Source of the DNA: Notospermus geniculatus
Taxonomy: Eukaryota > Nemertea > Pilidiophora > Heteronemertea > Lineidae
Assembly (NCBI GenBank): GCA_002633025.1
Contig: NMRB01000007.1
Location: 1-64,000 of the forward strand
Direction: 5' to 3'
DNA length: 64,000 bases
The position numbers and the translations under genes are program-made. The notes beneath the pieces are model-generated. The model had not been told where the DNA came from. It worked only from the letters and a program-made list of their open reading frames with translations, and did not search any database. Positions 11,041 through 39,747 of the stretch are shown piece after piece; within the stretch, counting starts at the first letter, position 1, and the number at the start of each line of letters is the position of its first letter.

Positions 11041-11693
11041 NNNNNNNNNNNNNNNNNNNNNNNNNNNNNNNNNNNNNNNNNNNNNNNNNNNNNNNNNNNN
11101 NNNNNNNNNNNNNNNNNNNNNNNNNNNNNNNNNNNNNNNNNNNNNNNNNNNNNNNNNNNNNNNNNNNNNNNNNNNNNNNNNNNNNNNNNNNNNNNNNNNN
11201 NNNNNNNNNNNNNNNNNNNNNNNNNNNNNNNNNNNNNNNNNNNNNNNNNNNNNNNNNNNNNNNNNNNNNNNNNNNNNNNNNNNNNNNNNNNNNNNNNNNN
11301 NNNNNNNNNNNNNNNNNNNNNNNNNNNNNNNNNNNNNNNNNNNNNNNNNNNNNNNNNNNNNNNNNNNNNNNNNNNNNNNNNNNNNNNNNNNNNNNNNNNN
11401 NNNNNNNNNNNNNNNNNNNNNNNNNNNNNNNNNNNNNNNNNNNNNNNNNNNNNNNNNNNNNNNNNNNNNNNNNNNNNNNNNNNNNNNNNNNNNNNNNNNN
11501 NNNNNNNNNNNNNNNNNNNNNNNNNNNNNNNNNNNNNNNNNNNNNNNNNNNNNNNNNNNNNNNNNNNNNNNNNNNNNNNNNNNNNNNNNNNNNNNNNNNN
11601 NNNNNNNNNNNNNNNNNNNNNNNNNNNNNNNNNNNNNNNNNNNNNNNNNNNNNNNNNNNNNNNNNNNNNNNNNNNNNNNNNNNTTGAGCAGCT
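11041..11693. other. Assembly gap (run of N)
   Basis: 653 undetermined bases. Apparent open reading frames across it are meaningless. An exon or repeat could be hidden here. Confidence 0.99.
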
Positions 11694-11764
11694 AGAAATG
11701 TGCATGCTGGGTGTTGTAGCCATTTCATTCTACTGACATGACTGACATTCGCCGTTTTATGCAG

Positions 11765-12051
11765 GATTGGAATCGATCAAGGAAGGGCAGCTATTAACTC
11801 GGGGAAAGTCTTCCCTGAAAAAAACCTCTTGCTGTAGAAAACCCTCAGGAAGAAAGCTTGCCGTTGGACGGAGCTGTGTCGACGAAGAGTCATTTGACTT
11901 TGACGAGCTGCTAGAACAAACACAGTTGGAAAGCGGTAGGCGACAAACGTACAAGCCCCCGATAGCAAATAATTTAGCTAGAAATCGACTTCAGAGTTTT
12001 GCCACATTTCTTCTTATTTGGTGCTGCTTTTCCATAAAGCTTGTATTATAA
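11765..12051 (+). CDS. Unidentified open exon after the gap
   Basis: The acceptor-like CCGTTTTATGCAG ends at 11764. Reading in phase 1 gives LESIKEGQLLTRGKSSLKK and later DEESFDFDELLEQTQLESG, stopping at 12049-12051. The acidic, charged composition up to about 11935 looks coding. The last 30 codons (hydrophobic, Cys/Trp/Phe) look like intron or UTR, and a weak donor GCG|GTAGGC lies at 11937, which would again leave phase 1. Its phase matches the NOV-like exons, but no link is shown. Not recognised. Confidence 0.35.
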
Positions 12052-12157
12052 TCAGCATGGTGAACAGGCTTCTGAATCAGTTCAGTTTTAGATTATAATG
12101 TTTTATCCCGTTATGTGGTATTGAAACTCTATTTGAATATCCCTTAGTTCCATGTTT

Positions 12158-12201
12158 ACCTAGTATAACCTTGGAGGAATTTATAATTCCTCCAAGGTAT
12201 A
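12158..12201. repeat. Short palindrome
   Basis: TATAACCTTGGAGGAATT is followed by its inverted copy AATTCCTCCAAGGTATA around a short centre. It could be the remnant of a tiny MITE or a hairpin. Confidence 0.6.
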
Positions 12202-13435
12202 ACCAAATTTGTGCTATATGTACCCTACGAGATAAGCAGTTGAAAGTTTGAGGTGGTTATTTCACTAAAATGAAATCAATATGACCAATACCAACACCAC
12301 ACATCATGTAGAATGATCTCAGTACACAAATCATTGAATTTCCGTGGTTATGGACTGCATTATGAGAGATTTTTACGTTAAGTTTACAAATATAATGCTC
12401 TGCTTAATTTTGCCTGTTTGTATGATGCATTATTATGACGTTATTGTGATTTTATTAAATGTTAGTGTTATTGATTTGTTCTGACAATATTGGTTGCAAC
12501 AACGATGACTTTTGTTGAAGCGAATTTGAATATAGGTCAGATTCCCTGGCAGCCATCTTGTAACCTCCAAGAATTCTCATCTGCTTGCTCAGCTGGGAAG
12601 CTGGTGGGAAGATTACATTGAAAATGCATTAGTCTTCCAACCAGACAATGTGCGAAATGTACATGTGCGCCCCAGATAGATGGCAGCCAGTGAATATAAC
12701 CTATAGTCAAGTCTTAACCCCTGCACTGCCATGGTCAATTTGTCAAAAAAAGATGTGAAACCCGTCACATAGCTGTCCATTGGAAAGCTTTGAGTGAGTG
12801 ATTTTCAATGGATACTTGTGGTTTCTGTGAATCCTCAGGATTAGTTATTGGTTCATTGTTTGCAATGAAATTGCCAATGGCTCTGGAAGGGTTAAGTTGG
12901 ATTTTTTTGCCTTGAATCATATCAGAGTGAGACAGCGCAGGGGCCTGTGCTGTTTATATCATGAGTCCCTTGACTAATCCCCTGCCCTCAAGACGTCTGC
13001 TATAAGTATGAGTATAGAGGAGTGTTACAAGGGCAGAGGACCAGTCTAGTGATGATACTTCAGGGCCCATATTCATAAAACTACATAAGTCTAAATGCGG
13101 TGACAGACTGGCGTGTAAGCAACGTGTCGGGAGAGCGTTCAACCAATCAGGGAGGCGGTAACACGGACCAAACACCTACCGAAGAATCTAAATCACGGAA
13201 CGCCTTAACACTTATGCTTTGTTCAACACAAAAGATAAGTACCGGTATCACAATTTGACTTAAGTATGTTTATGAATATGGACCCTGAATCTAGCTCCGT
13301 TCACAAAGTCAAACCTAGTGGAGTATAAAAGAATTAATACCGGTGTTTTTGTGCTGTTTTCAGTTAGCAACCTGCGGACTGTGATGGACTGTATTGACCA
13401 CTAGGCCAGACTGCAGCACCAGATCACATTCAATA

Positions 13436-13603
13436 CAGTAGACCCCTCTGCCAGGAGGACACCTCTCTATTAAGGACACTGACTGAGTTTCAATCCGCGA
13501 GTCGTGTGTTAAACTTGACCGTTGTAATTGAGACGCCTCTCTATAAAGGACAGCATTTGTCAATGTCAGTGCCAAGGGTGTCCTTAATAGAGAGGTTCCA
13601 CTG
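13436..13603. mobile_element. Pogo-type MITE with TA target duplication
   Basis: 168-base element bounded by TA on both sides. It starts CAGTAGACCCCTCTGCC, contains CACCTCTCTATTAAGGACAC, and ends AGAGAGGTTCCACTG. Ends beginning CAG with an AACCTCTCTA-like motif and a TA duplication fit the pogo branch of Tc1/mariner elements. It has no transposase of its own. Confidence 0.7.
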
Positions 13604-13729
13604 TATTGTCATGTGTGTGAGTATTTCGTTAATTGAGGATGGGTTGTGGGGACGAGGTTGAGTTCACCAGATTGAATTCACTGCTTTATATATCGGCAAA
13701 TTCTTTGTATTCCATTATCAACGAAATCA

Positions 13730-13802
13730 CTGCCAGAGTGGTGCAATCGAAACATCAGCACCTGTCACCTCTGAGGTCCTCGGTTCAATCCCCTGTCGGA
13801 CC
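13730..13802 (+). mobile_element. Truncated tRNA-derived SINE
   Basis: CAGAGTGGTGCAATCGAAAC and the B box GGTTCAATCCC are present. The body is lost after CGGACCCACC. Confidence 0.65.
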
Positions 13803-13995
13803 CACCACAAACCATCCTCGATTGGCTGAAATACCAGCAAGCGGTGCTAGGAATACACCATTCTTGAAATTACATGCTTTATCATCCAGATTGCGTTAAT
13901 TTAATCAAACTGCAGCAAAATCATGTCGATTGGGTCATGTTCATGTGCGAATCTTTTTCAACACAATTTTTGATTAGGTATTGTTCATTATTACC

Positions 13996-14810
13996 CTGTT
14001 AACTGAGTGTTTAATCCGTGTTATGTGGTATTCTTAAATGACTTAAAAATCTAAGGGAAAACAAGTGCCAAATAGTTACTTATTTTGCAAGGCATAGCAC
14101 AATAATGTTCTCAGATTTTGTAAAATAATGTGGTATTTTTGACAACACTGNTTGGGACAGGAAGGGGTGGAATTCACATCGAATACCAAGACACCTGCGT
14201 GTCAGAGTGGTACAATCGAAATATTGACGCCTCTCACCTCTGAGGTTCCAGGTTCGATCCCCGGTCGGCCCCACTCTTCATGTGACAGAGAGGGTGACTA
14301 TCTTTGACAGCACAGTTTCTCCGGGCACTCTGGTTTCCTCCTGCTCTTGAATTCATCCAATGTTGTCTACAGAGCTGACAATGCTCTATTTGGCAGTGGG
14401 CTCTCAATTCAATTTACACACCTGTATCACTCCACAAATTTGCCTCTTGAATCAGACTTTTTCCCCTTTACCATATCAACGTCTTTCTCTATGTTTTGAC
14501 ACACCCCTTTCCAATAACGTCGATTATCAGTAGTAATCACCTAGTAACTGCACAGGTTCACTTTGTTTAATAACACAGACAAAGCAATGATCATGCATTG
14601 TTATTTAATGCTGACCAAGTACGGTAAATTTGACATCACTGAATATGTTTCACCTTCTTCACGTGTGATTTGTCTAGCTAGTCATTACCATTACTGGTAA
14701 GTTTTAATACATGAAACGAGTGTCTGCAGTTTCTGAAGTTGAAGAAATGGAGTGGTGTCATGTTCTGTGGGAAGGGCAAAACTCTGGACATGTTCAGGTG
14801 CTACGTTCAG
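13996..14810. repeat. Right copy of the ~1 kb duplication
   Basis: Matches the window start, with rare single-base differences such as TTTTGCAAGG for TTTTGTAAGG. The N at 14151 stands in place of the segment that contains the palindrome in the left copy. Confidence 0.9.
14196..14415 (+). mobile_element. tRNA-derived SINE (copy in the right duplication)
   Basis: Same element as at 503, carried along in the duplicated segment rather than inserted independently. Confidence 0.75.
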
Positions 14811-14984
14811 GAGGGCAGGGGTTCAAATGTCGTCCTGGGATGGGGTTGAAGGATTTGGCAGGCAGAGAAGGTGTCTGCAGCATGTTCTGCAGATCTTGGG
14901 TGCCAAGTTGCTATATGCTCCCTTGTGAGCTGAGGAGATCCCTTCAAGAACCATCCTGAGAAACTCGGGCCATTTGAGGCCTAT

Positions 14985-15175
14985 TTTTGCAACAGCAGAT
15001 TCCGCTGTGCCTGTGGTTAACCATTTGCAGTGAGCGGTGCGGCTTTCACAGTGTTTTGGATAATCATTCGATGATTTAACAATACAGGGCCTGTTGATAG
15101 TCCCTATGCCTGTGAAAACCAGTCGCTCACTGCAACCCACATTGGAATTCGCTCTAGTGGAAACGGGCCTTTATG
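14985..15175. mobile_element. Degenerate inverted-repeat element
   Basis: Inverted motifs such as GCAGTGAGCGGTGCGGCTTT and GAAAACCAGTCGCTCACTGC flank a short centre. A related layout occurs at 32920-33110. Probable MITE family; ends not defined. Confidence 0.4.
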
Positions 15176-16997
15176 GTCCCTCCCACTCCCTCCTACAACA
15201 AGTGCTGGAGAAGGAGAATTTGCATAGACCCTGATGATTCCTGATGTTGAAGAACAGGCCAATGGCGCAGGGGTATACTGGTAATATCAAGTGCATATTG
15301 CACTTATAAGAAATTCTATTAATTCCGAGGCTGCAGACACTCTCAACATTTTTCTTTCAAAACATTTTTGTATATTTAGCAGACAGATGGTGAAGTATAT
15401 ATAAAATAGTGTAGTTAATACGGTAATATATATTTTGGATTCATGTGATCTAATTTGGGCCTAGGACTTGATTTGAGAAGTGTGAACCAGCTTTTGTTTT
15501 CCTAACTCTGTGAGGTCTGTGTCAGTATTGGGAGTACTTAAAAAGGTGTTAATATTTCATGGTATCGGTATTTTGTCAAATGTCTTCATGGACCTCATTG
15601 GGTTAAGTTCAGGGTGAGTTTCATAATGAATTAATGAAGGTAAAAGACTACACCAGCGTTAGTACATCTTGGTCGAGTACAAAGTTAGTTATAGGTGTTG
15701 TAATGCATTTCTGTAGATTAACACACAACACCAGTGTTAGTACTGAACTAAAGTTGCCAGTTGGTCTTGTGCTTCGAATAGAACAGTGTCTACATAATAG
15801 TGAGGTTTTGCAAATCTGACGAAACAAGAAGTACGAAATACGAAATTCTACTTCAGTTCCATGACGTAATGTATTTCAGGAGATGGTTGGTACCACAAAT
15901 ATCGCCTGCTGCAAGGGCATATTTCAGCGTATGACGTTACACCGATAGAGCTACGGTGTGTACTAAACTTTGAAATCTATCTTTCATTTCCACTTTGTAG
16001 ATACGAAGTAGAAATTTAAAACTTCAAGATGCACCATAACTTTTTTGGTCTTACATGATAATATGCTAAAAGACGCACTGGCAGCAGGGAGATTTGTGTT
16101 AGCAACCATCTCCAGAAATACATTAGGTTCTGGAAATGAAGTTGAATTTTGTATTTCATACTTCGGTTTCTCAGATTTGCGAAACCTCTCTGTTGTTCAA
16201 GAAGTGAATGTAGAATGTTCTCATGGATTCAGGGCAAGTCTAACATGAATTTTGTGATGAGGGTGTCCTCGGTGCTTTGGGAACATATCCATCAGTGAAC
16301 GCTATATCATCTTGAACTACCGAGGGTTAAAATCGCTATGCCTTTGGTCTCTGCTTCCTCAGGAGACCGAGGGGAGCATCGTCCGAAGACGAAGGGACCA
16401 AAGGTCTCGGTATTTCAATATGAGATACAGTACACAAGAGACACATGCACCACATAATTATATATTTATGCCAAATGCTATATGTAAATTGTCATGATTA
16501 TGCTAATCGTATGTATGTAACATAATTCTATTTTGATCTATTTGTATTTCTATGGTGTGTACAGTCCTGGCCAGCTGGTAAAGAAGTATTTTTAAATTAA
16601 ACCGGCACATATCAAGACGTATATGGTAGTCTGAAATGCCACTGATCAAAGAAAGAGAGAGAGCAGCCAAATGAACAGTTGACTCCATGACATTCAAATC
16701 CTGAATTTTGAATCAAACTTAGGGTGATATTAACTAGAATTATCCATTCTGACCATGTGATTTGCTGGTATCTGCACTTAATAAATAATGCATTAATGCC
16801 ATAATGCTTGTACGTCTCAAATTTACAAAGTGATGCGAGTGGTATACATGTTGATGCTGTATGTATTATCATTGTTCCCTGAGCCCTTTGAACATTCCGA
16901 TGCCTGCCTACCAGTGCCTGGTCAAGACTTCACGGTTAATTGACCCTTTATGCCCCTTTTGAAGTATAGTTCCAAGGGACAAAATGTACAGTCAGTG

Positions 16998-17144
16998 CAG
17001 GGCCATATTTACGGCAGGGGGCACTTGCCCCCAGAGCCAACCAAAAAACGTGATTTTCATGTGGATTTTGGAAAAAAGGTCTTCTACCCCCAGAGAGGCT
17101 TTTGCCCCCCCCCCCCCAGGACCAAAAAACTAAATACGGCCCTG
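16998..17144. mobile_element. hAT-like MITE with 5-base target duplication
   Basis: 147 bases with inverted ends CAGGGCC(A/G)TATTTA, flanked on each side by CAGTG (16993-16997 and 17145-17149). It contains a C-homopolymer near 17107. CAGGG ends are typical of hAT, and 5-base duplications are known for one hAT subgroup. Confidence 0.65.
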
Positions 17145-17579
17145 CAGTGCACGACAATGCGGCAGCCATCTTGGCTACTCGGTAATGGACAAGTGGTTAC
17201 CACGGCAACCAGAAAGATGGCCGCTGGTGGAACTCATCTGTTCCTCTGACTGTGGATGTCGCAAAGGGGCAAAGTTTTTGGTCGTAGCATATTGACAGCC
17301 TTACTGGAGTAGGATGGGAAGTGGTTTGCAGGCATCTCAAATATGAAGAGGGCTGTGACGTAAAAATTCCATAATTATGTCAGGATTACAATACCAGGTT
17401 CAGTTGGCTTTGCCGTCCTCTCAATCATGGTCACCTATCTATTTTATTCAATTCCTGTATCTTTTATCAGTGTTACTTTTCTAAAGATATCTCACTGCTA
17501 GTTGATATCAAGCTTCCTACATACGTTATGGTCTATTATTTCATGATTGTTTTAACTCATGCATAATATCATTTTGCAG

Positions 17580-17726
17580 AGATTTCTCAGCCTTCCTGAG
17601 TTCGATGTAGTCAATGAAGTGAAATTGGAGTCTGGTGGCTTTCTATGTGTGCTAGGCCCTGGAGTGTACCCCCGGGGTCATATAGGAATATTTTCTGGGG
17701 TTTATTTAAAGAAATTACATGACTGA
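17580..17726 (+). CDS. Possible terminal exon upstream of a poly(A) signal
   Basis: The acceptor ATCATTTTGCAG ends at 17579. Only phase 0 stays open, reading RFLSLPEFDVVNEVKLESGG and stopping at TGA 17724-17726. A poly(A) signal follows 172 bases later. The open stretch of 48 codons could arise by chance, so this may be a non-coding last exon. Product unknown. Confidence 0.3.
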   Translation, partial: RFLSLPEFDVVNEVKLESGGFLCVLGPGVYPRGHIGIFSGVYLKKLHD

Positions 17727-17897
17727 TGAAGTGAAAGAGAACTGCAATTGGGTCAGCCTACCAGTATAGAACAACTTCACCTAATATTCATATCACCCAA
17801 CTTGTACAATGAAATCGTATGATTTCTCTTGTTTGTATATGTTTTGTGGCTCAGTTTTGTTGTATTGTAAATCATTATGCATACTCTGTAATGCCTA

Positions 17898-17903
17898 AAT
17901 AAA
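17898..17903 (+). terminator. Poly(A) signal, plus strand
   Basis: AATAAA in a T/G-rich context (TTTGTATATGTTTTGTGGC upstream, CACTTGTCTC downstream) looks like a true 3' end. Which plus-strand gene it serves is unclear: the exon at 17580 or the one at 11765. Confidence 0.5.
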
Positions 17904-18581
17904 CTGCGATCTCATCAACACTTGTCTCAAATCATGTTTTGTGTTTTACTACGCAGGCATGCCAGACGTGAGTACTGCGGGACGAGGTTGAACAGCTTTT
18001 CAGCCCGAGATTCCCCCCGAGTGAGGCCGCGTCCACGCTCACATCCCTGAGATTGCATGAATATCCTACAAAGTGAGGTGTCGAGGCTGCAGATACCTTC
18101 ATAGCCTGGATCTACCTTGTCCCAGGGATAGTTTGCTCCTTGGCACTCTCTGCCCCCCCCCCCCCATGCTGGGGGGCAGAGGCGCAGCGAAATGAGTCGT
18201 GCATGCCCCAATGACGTTACGTCAAAGAATGGCGTGGCACACTTCACACAAGTCACGTCATGGTCGGCTCACACCTCTGCGCCCTGTGCCCCCCAGCATG
18301 GCCGCCAGGATGACGTCATTGCAAGGCCTCTATTACCATGAGCGAGTTCATAATTTGCCTCAAGAAGGCTCATTCATTCCACTGGTTTTGTATAGAATTT
18401 ATAACTCCTGAAAGGTGGCGCTTTTGACTCGGAACACAGGAAATTGTACTGTATGTCAACACACAGGCCCTAGGCCAACAACTTTCAGTAATCCAGGGAA
18501 ACATTTTAAGGAGCTTAGCATGTGAGACAAGTCAACTACAATGAAAGAATGATATGAAGCATTTCTTGCCATTCATGGACA

Positions 18582-18587
18582 TTTATT
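18582..18587 (-). terminator. Candidate poly(A) signal of the ANKRD11/12-like gene
   Basis: TTTATT on the plus strand reads AATAAA on the minus strand, about 4.5 kb after the stop codon. Nearer candidates exist at about 19812 and 22088, so 3' UTR length is not settled. If used, the gene would end tail to tail with the plus-strand signal at 17898. Confidence 0.3.
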
Positions 18588-21500
18588 TATCTCGATCGAT
18601 TCAGTGCACACAGGCTGTCGACTCAGCACCAGACTGTAAGTTAGGATCAACCAACAGAAAAAAAACAAAATCTACCAAAAAGTACACAACTCCCATGTTG
18701 CATTCACCCAAAATGACATCTGAAATCCTTGAAGACCATTTTTACAATATTTCAATATCAGAAATATTCTGATGTACAATGTAAAGACCATGTTACAATA
18801 TCAAATCATAATACCAGTACACAGTATTTCAGATTATGCATGGATAGTCTGTTAGTTAGAATACAATCTTTTTTACCACTAGGCCTATCCCTTTCAAAAG
18901 TTTCGAGGGACGAAATGTACTCTCAATACACGGCAATGCACACAGCGATTGTGTACCAGTACATTTTTTACCTTGGGCCTCACTTTTGAAAGGGGTCTAT
19001 TTACTTGGTACAGTAAGATGCAGAACAGAGGTATGACAAGATACGTTTTATCTCGTTTAAGAGGCATTTTCAACATCGATACTGTCCCAACATAAGGAGA
19101 AATTTCAAGGCAAGTTTGCGAGGAATGAACGCTCACAAGATGTTAGAAAGAATCCTGCTCAATTCACCACAATATTATCTGCCCGAATCTCGAGGCACAC
19201 CTGAAAATAACAACTGAATTTTCAAAACAGAAAGATAATGAACAGCCTTCAAGGCTCATGGTGATTTCTGACTGTACCCCTCAAATACTGCCCCCCTCCC
19301 AATCTTCAAATCATCAAGGCCCAACTGACATCAATTACCACTCAATGGAAAGCTCACACTGAGCACTTTCTGATTGTATTAATAAAGTCACAACTGAAAG
19401 TACTGTATTCTCAAAAGATCAAATTTTCTCAAAATAACTTCAGTCTGAAGGCCTACAGGTTTGAAGTGAAAAAAATACCAAAATCATAACACACGTCTAG
19501 GTTGGTGCACTCACCGATTTCAACAGTCATCGCCAAAACACTCAACTACATAAACCTGTGACACCAAATTATGACAAGATGTTAGGAATTCGATCATGTA
19601 CAACTTGACACCTGAAACAACGAGAAATTTCCATCCATTTTTGTCATACTTGTTTTTAAACTTGGAACCTTAGCACTTTTGAAATTCAGAAGGTAGGAGG
19701 CAACCAATATGGTTGAGAAGAACATGCCAGAAAAGGGGGAGGAGCCAAAAAGAGGGTACCTCCATATCGTTTTACTAATGATGTATTTGGGAGCTGTTTC
19801 AAACATCAAACAGTAGATTTATTCCTTAACATCTTGTAATGTTTATGACAGGGCTGCCATTCTTCCTCAAAGACAACCAACTGCGTAAATTTGGAGGCCA
19901 ACTACGGGGAACTTGTGTTGCGCAAATCTGAACAATTCATATAAGCCATATGTGTGAAATATTAAGAGCACTGACATCATTATTACCACCGAGGCAGTTT
20001 GTGAACATGAGTCAAGAAATAGCAGAAGCTAGGCCTAACACACCTCAGTGTTTAACAATCTTTTCAGATTTGGGTAAAATCTACAGTGTGTCAAAAATCA
20101 GATGCATCTTTGCAACCTAACAATACTCCTCAGTATCTGCTCCACTGAGAACGGCAACCCCGCCACTAAAGTTACCTCTCCGACATCCACTACGTGGAGG
20201 GGTATCGTGAAATGATACTCTTCAACAAAAATAGATTCTAAAATCTTCTCAACTATATACAATCCTTGATTTGTGTCGTCTCATGTTGCAAAACCACATT
20301 AAAATGAAACATGAAAATGGCTTCTATATCCCGGTAAGAATGCGGGACAAAACATGAAAAAATGGTGAAAAAAATGATGATTAACTCACTCCCTGTGAAC
20401 TGACAAACTTTTGCAACATTAAATGAACTCTAAACATCATGTCCACGCACGTCTGGCTGGAGAACAATAAATGCAAAAAAATCAATAAAAGTCATCCGTA
20501 ATCACCATGACGATGAAATCGTGAAGTATGCCAATCATTAATTAGCAATTTTAATTAATTCTGACATCTTTACTTCAATAAACGTTTAAGTTAGTCTGTT
20601 ACATGTAATTCCCCACACACTTTGGGTAAAGTCACAAGCCGATAGTGATACACCTGCTGATACAGCAAACACTAGTCTTCACCTCACCTCTCCCTCCATC
20701 ACCAACGGCAACCCTAAACAAATCATCAAGTCTCACTTTAAAGTAAGTATTCTTTGTGTATGTTTATCTTTGGAAAGTCTGCCCGTAGCACATAGATTTT
20801 TTGAAAGAAATCCCAAATTTCGCAGAGATAGAAACAGGGAAAGCAGACCTTGCATTAGTAAAGACCCACACTAAAAGCTTCGAACAGAGCATTCAAATTC
20901 GCACCCAAAGTATGTAGGTTAGTTCATTCAGAATAGTTTGTTTGATGAATGAAGTTGGTGTTGACAGCAGGTATTGAACTAAGTTCACCTACCAGTCACA
21001 CACAACTTTCAAAATGGCCACTGCTACATGTCAGTAGTGCCCGTGTTCAGCCCAATGAAACCCTAGATGGCCATGTCACAGGGACACAGCAGGCTGCTGC
21101 TACAAAGAGTAATTTTCAATTTTCTGTAGTGGTGTGGGCCTTGAAGTCGATGGACAACTAACCCCTGACAACTAATTCTGAATGGACTATAATCGTCTGA
21201 GCATTCACCAGAAAGCCTAGTTTCTTGGCAAAACGGCAGAAAGCACAACATCATGGATCACATGTACATTTGGTACAACTCCTAACACACTAGAGACAGC
21301 TCCTTTTTTTGTTCTTTTTTAATGATTTTAGAACACAGAGCCCTAGTTTAAGCCACTGCAATAGCAACATACAAATGTGAATGGTCATAGCGATATCCGA
21401 TTAGTAGTAGGAAAAGAAAAGTACACACAGAGTACACTAGAAGTTGAGGAATAGAGCTGAGAATTCTTTACAGTAGGACAGTTAAGACGGCTATCTGTAA

Positions 21501-22330
21501 TAGATTAAGGTACGGGAATTCGAAAAGAACAGTTTGATACGCTTAGTGTTAGAGATAAACTTCAAGGTCAAATCAATAATAAACATGCTGGTTACAGACA
21601 TTTCAATGCAGATTTCTTGCATGATCTTATTTTCTTTTCTAAGTAAGATTGTGACCAAGTCACAACCAGAGTAAATCTAGATCAGTTCACTTTCAACAGA
21701 CCTACATGTACGGAATAAATCAATCTTTTTTACTGGTGAAAATCTCTGTGATTACAGTCTAGGAAGTGACAAGCCTAAAGCAAGACATGGTTAGTATCAA
21801 TAGAAGATTTGAATAGAGATTACTTGAGTTAAAATCCGTTGATAAGACAACTAACAGAAGAAAGAAAGAAGTGAATTGATATTGCACACACATAGGCAGA
21901 GCTTGAGGCTACTTCTCTATGAACTGAAAGAAAAGTGTACTGTTGTGAACGTGAGGTTCTTAATGCAGTCGTGGCTACAGGAGAGGTCAAACTATCCTGT
22001 GTGATGATCAATGAAAACATGTTACATTGATAATCAGAAAGTCAATGCCACGTCTGCCACCAGAGGGGCAAACATTCAAATAAAACCAATTTATTTTCAA
22101 ATTTTGAATTACATGTAGAAGACAGTAAAGTGAATGAATGAAAAAAAGAAATTTCTTTTGAAAACCTGATTCAACTTGTTTGTTCCTGCTGTTCTTTGCA
22201 GGGAAAATCAAAGAAAATACGGTATGGATGTTCCATCAAAAATGATACAAAGTGATGAGTGCTAACATCATTTTTACCCATGATGATACAGTGAGTGTGA
22301 ATGGTTGAATAGAAGACTAAACCACAACTT

Positions 22331-22488
22331 GGAGGAAGCAGGCTCCCTCCAAGGTCTGGAGGAAGCGGGCTCCCTCCAAGGTCTGGAGGAAGCGGGCTCC
22401 CTCCAAGGTCTGGAGGAAGCGGGCTCCCTCCAAGGTCTGGAGAAAGCGGGCTTCCTCAAGGTCTGGAGGAAGCGGGCTTCCTCCAAGG
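22331..22488. repeat. 27-base minisatellite open on both strands
   Basis: Six units of GGAGGAAGCGGGCTCCCTCC plus AAGGTCT. Because 27 is a multiple of three, the repeat stays open in several frames on both strands (for example LEEAGSLQG). Each unit is itself quasi-palindromic. Confidence 0.9.
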
Positions 22489-23130
22489 TCACACATAGAA
22501 TGGTGCACACTGTTATAGTATGATAATAAGGTGATTTATATCATCCTGTGGGTACACAAGAACAGTGATATTATCTGTCAATCACATGGAAAGGAGCGCC
22601 CTGCAGAAGTACACAAATTCGCCAGTGACCTTGAGGTGCACCGACCTTCAAAGTTAAAGATGATATGCAACTAAAAGTCAAAGTCCAGGAGCACTACATG
22701 ACGGAATGACTAACGTCATCCACCGGTGCATTGCAGAGTGTCTAAGTCAGAAAATTCTACTGCTAATCCATTGTGGCTGTGCAACACACAGCAATAGCAC
22801 AAGGTTTGCAGGACTGAGTCAGTTTCGGTGATTTCACTCCCCTCTCTACACAGCTGAAGAACCGCATAGCCTCCACTTTAATCTTCTCTTCTTTCGGTTG
22901 TCTGCCAGTACTTCTTCATCAAGAGACAATCTGGCTGAAAAAGCCACAACGTAGAATCTTCACTTCCGTCCAACTTCTTCACAACATGGCAAAAGCATTC
23001 TTCATCTCATCAATCCATGAGATATCCAACAAAAGCTTCCACTGAGAGCACACCCCATCATGATCCTCGCCCCACGCCATCATCCATCTACCACAGATCA
23101 ACAGGCATTATCCACATCAGCAACCAAATG

Positions 23131-39632
<16,502 letters not shown>

Positions 39633-39662
<30 letters not shown>

Positions 39663-39747
39663 AGTGACGTCATTACAAGAGATCCTGATATCCAATTAGA
39701 AATCACGTAACCCACTCCTCAACAAGAAGATCACACACATACATTGC
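39633..39747 (-). CDS. ANKRD11: ANKRD11/12-like exon with start codon
   Basis: The acceptor CTTTTCAG precedes 39747. The first 85 bases are 5' UTR, ATG is at 39660-39662, and only ten codons follow (MSEKKSPPRK) before the donor AAG|GTAAGA. It ends in phase 0. An earlier ATG at 39672 in another frame would give a stop after splicing. An upstream non-coding exon must exist and was not located. Confidence 0.65.

Larger units (their letters stand above)
17904..23130. other. No protein gene recognised; probable 3' UTR plus spacer
   Basis: AT-rich sequence with only short, non-conserved frames. An inverted pair (CCATGCTGGGGGGCA near 18162 and its complement near 18288) and the minisatellite at 22331 are the only clear structures. 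Part of it is probably the long 3' UTR of the minus-strand gene. Confidence 0.5.

Noticed and set aside
10956-11728. Long open frames across 11.0-11.7 kb
   Set aside because: They consist almost entirely of undetermined bases in the assembly gap.
22274-22523. Protein-coding repeat gene on either strand
   Set aside because: Open frames come from a 27-base repeat (a multiple of three) in an otherwise non-coding region.
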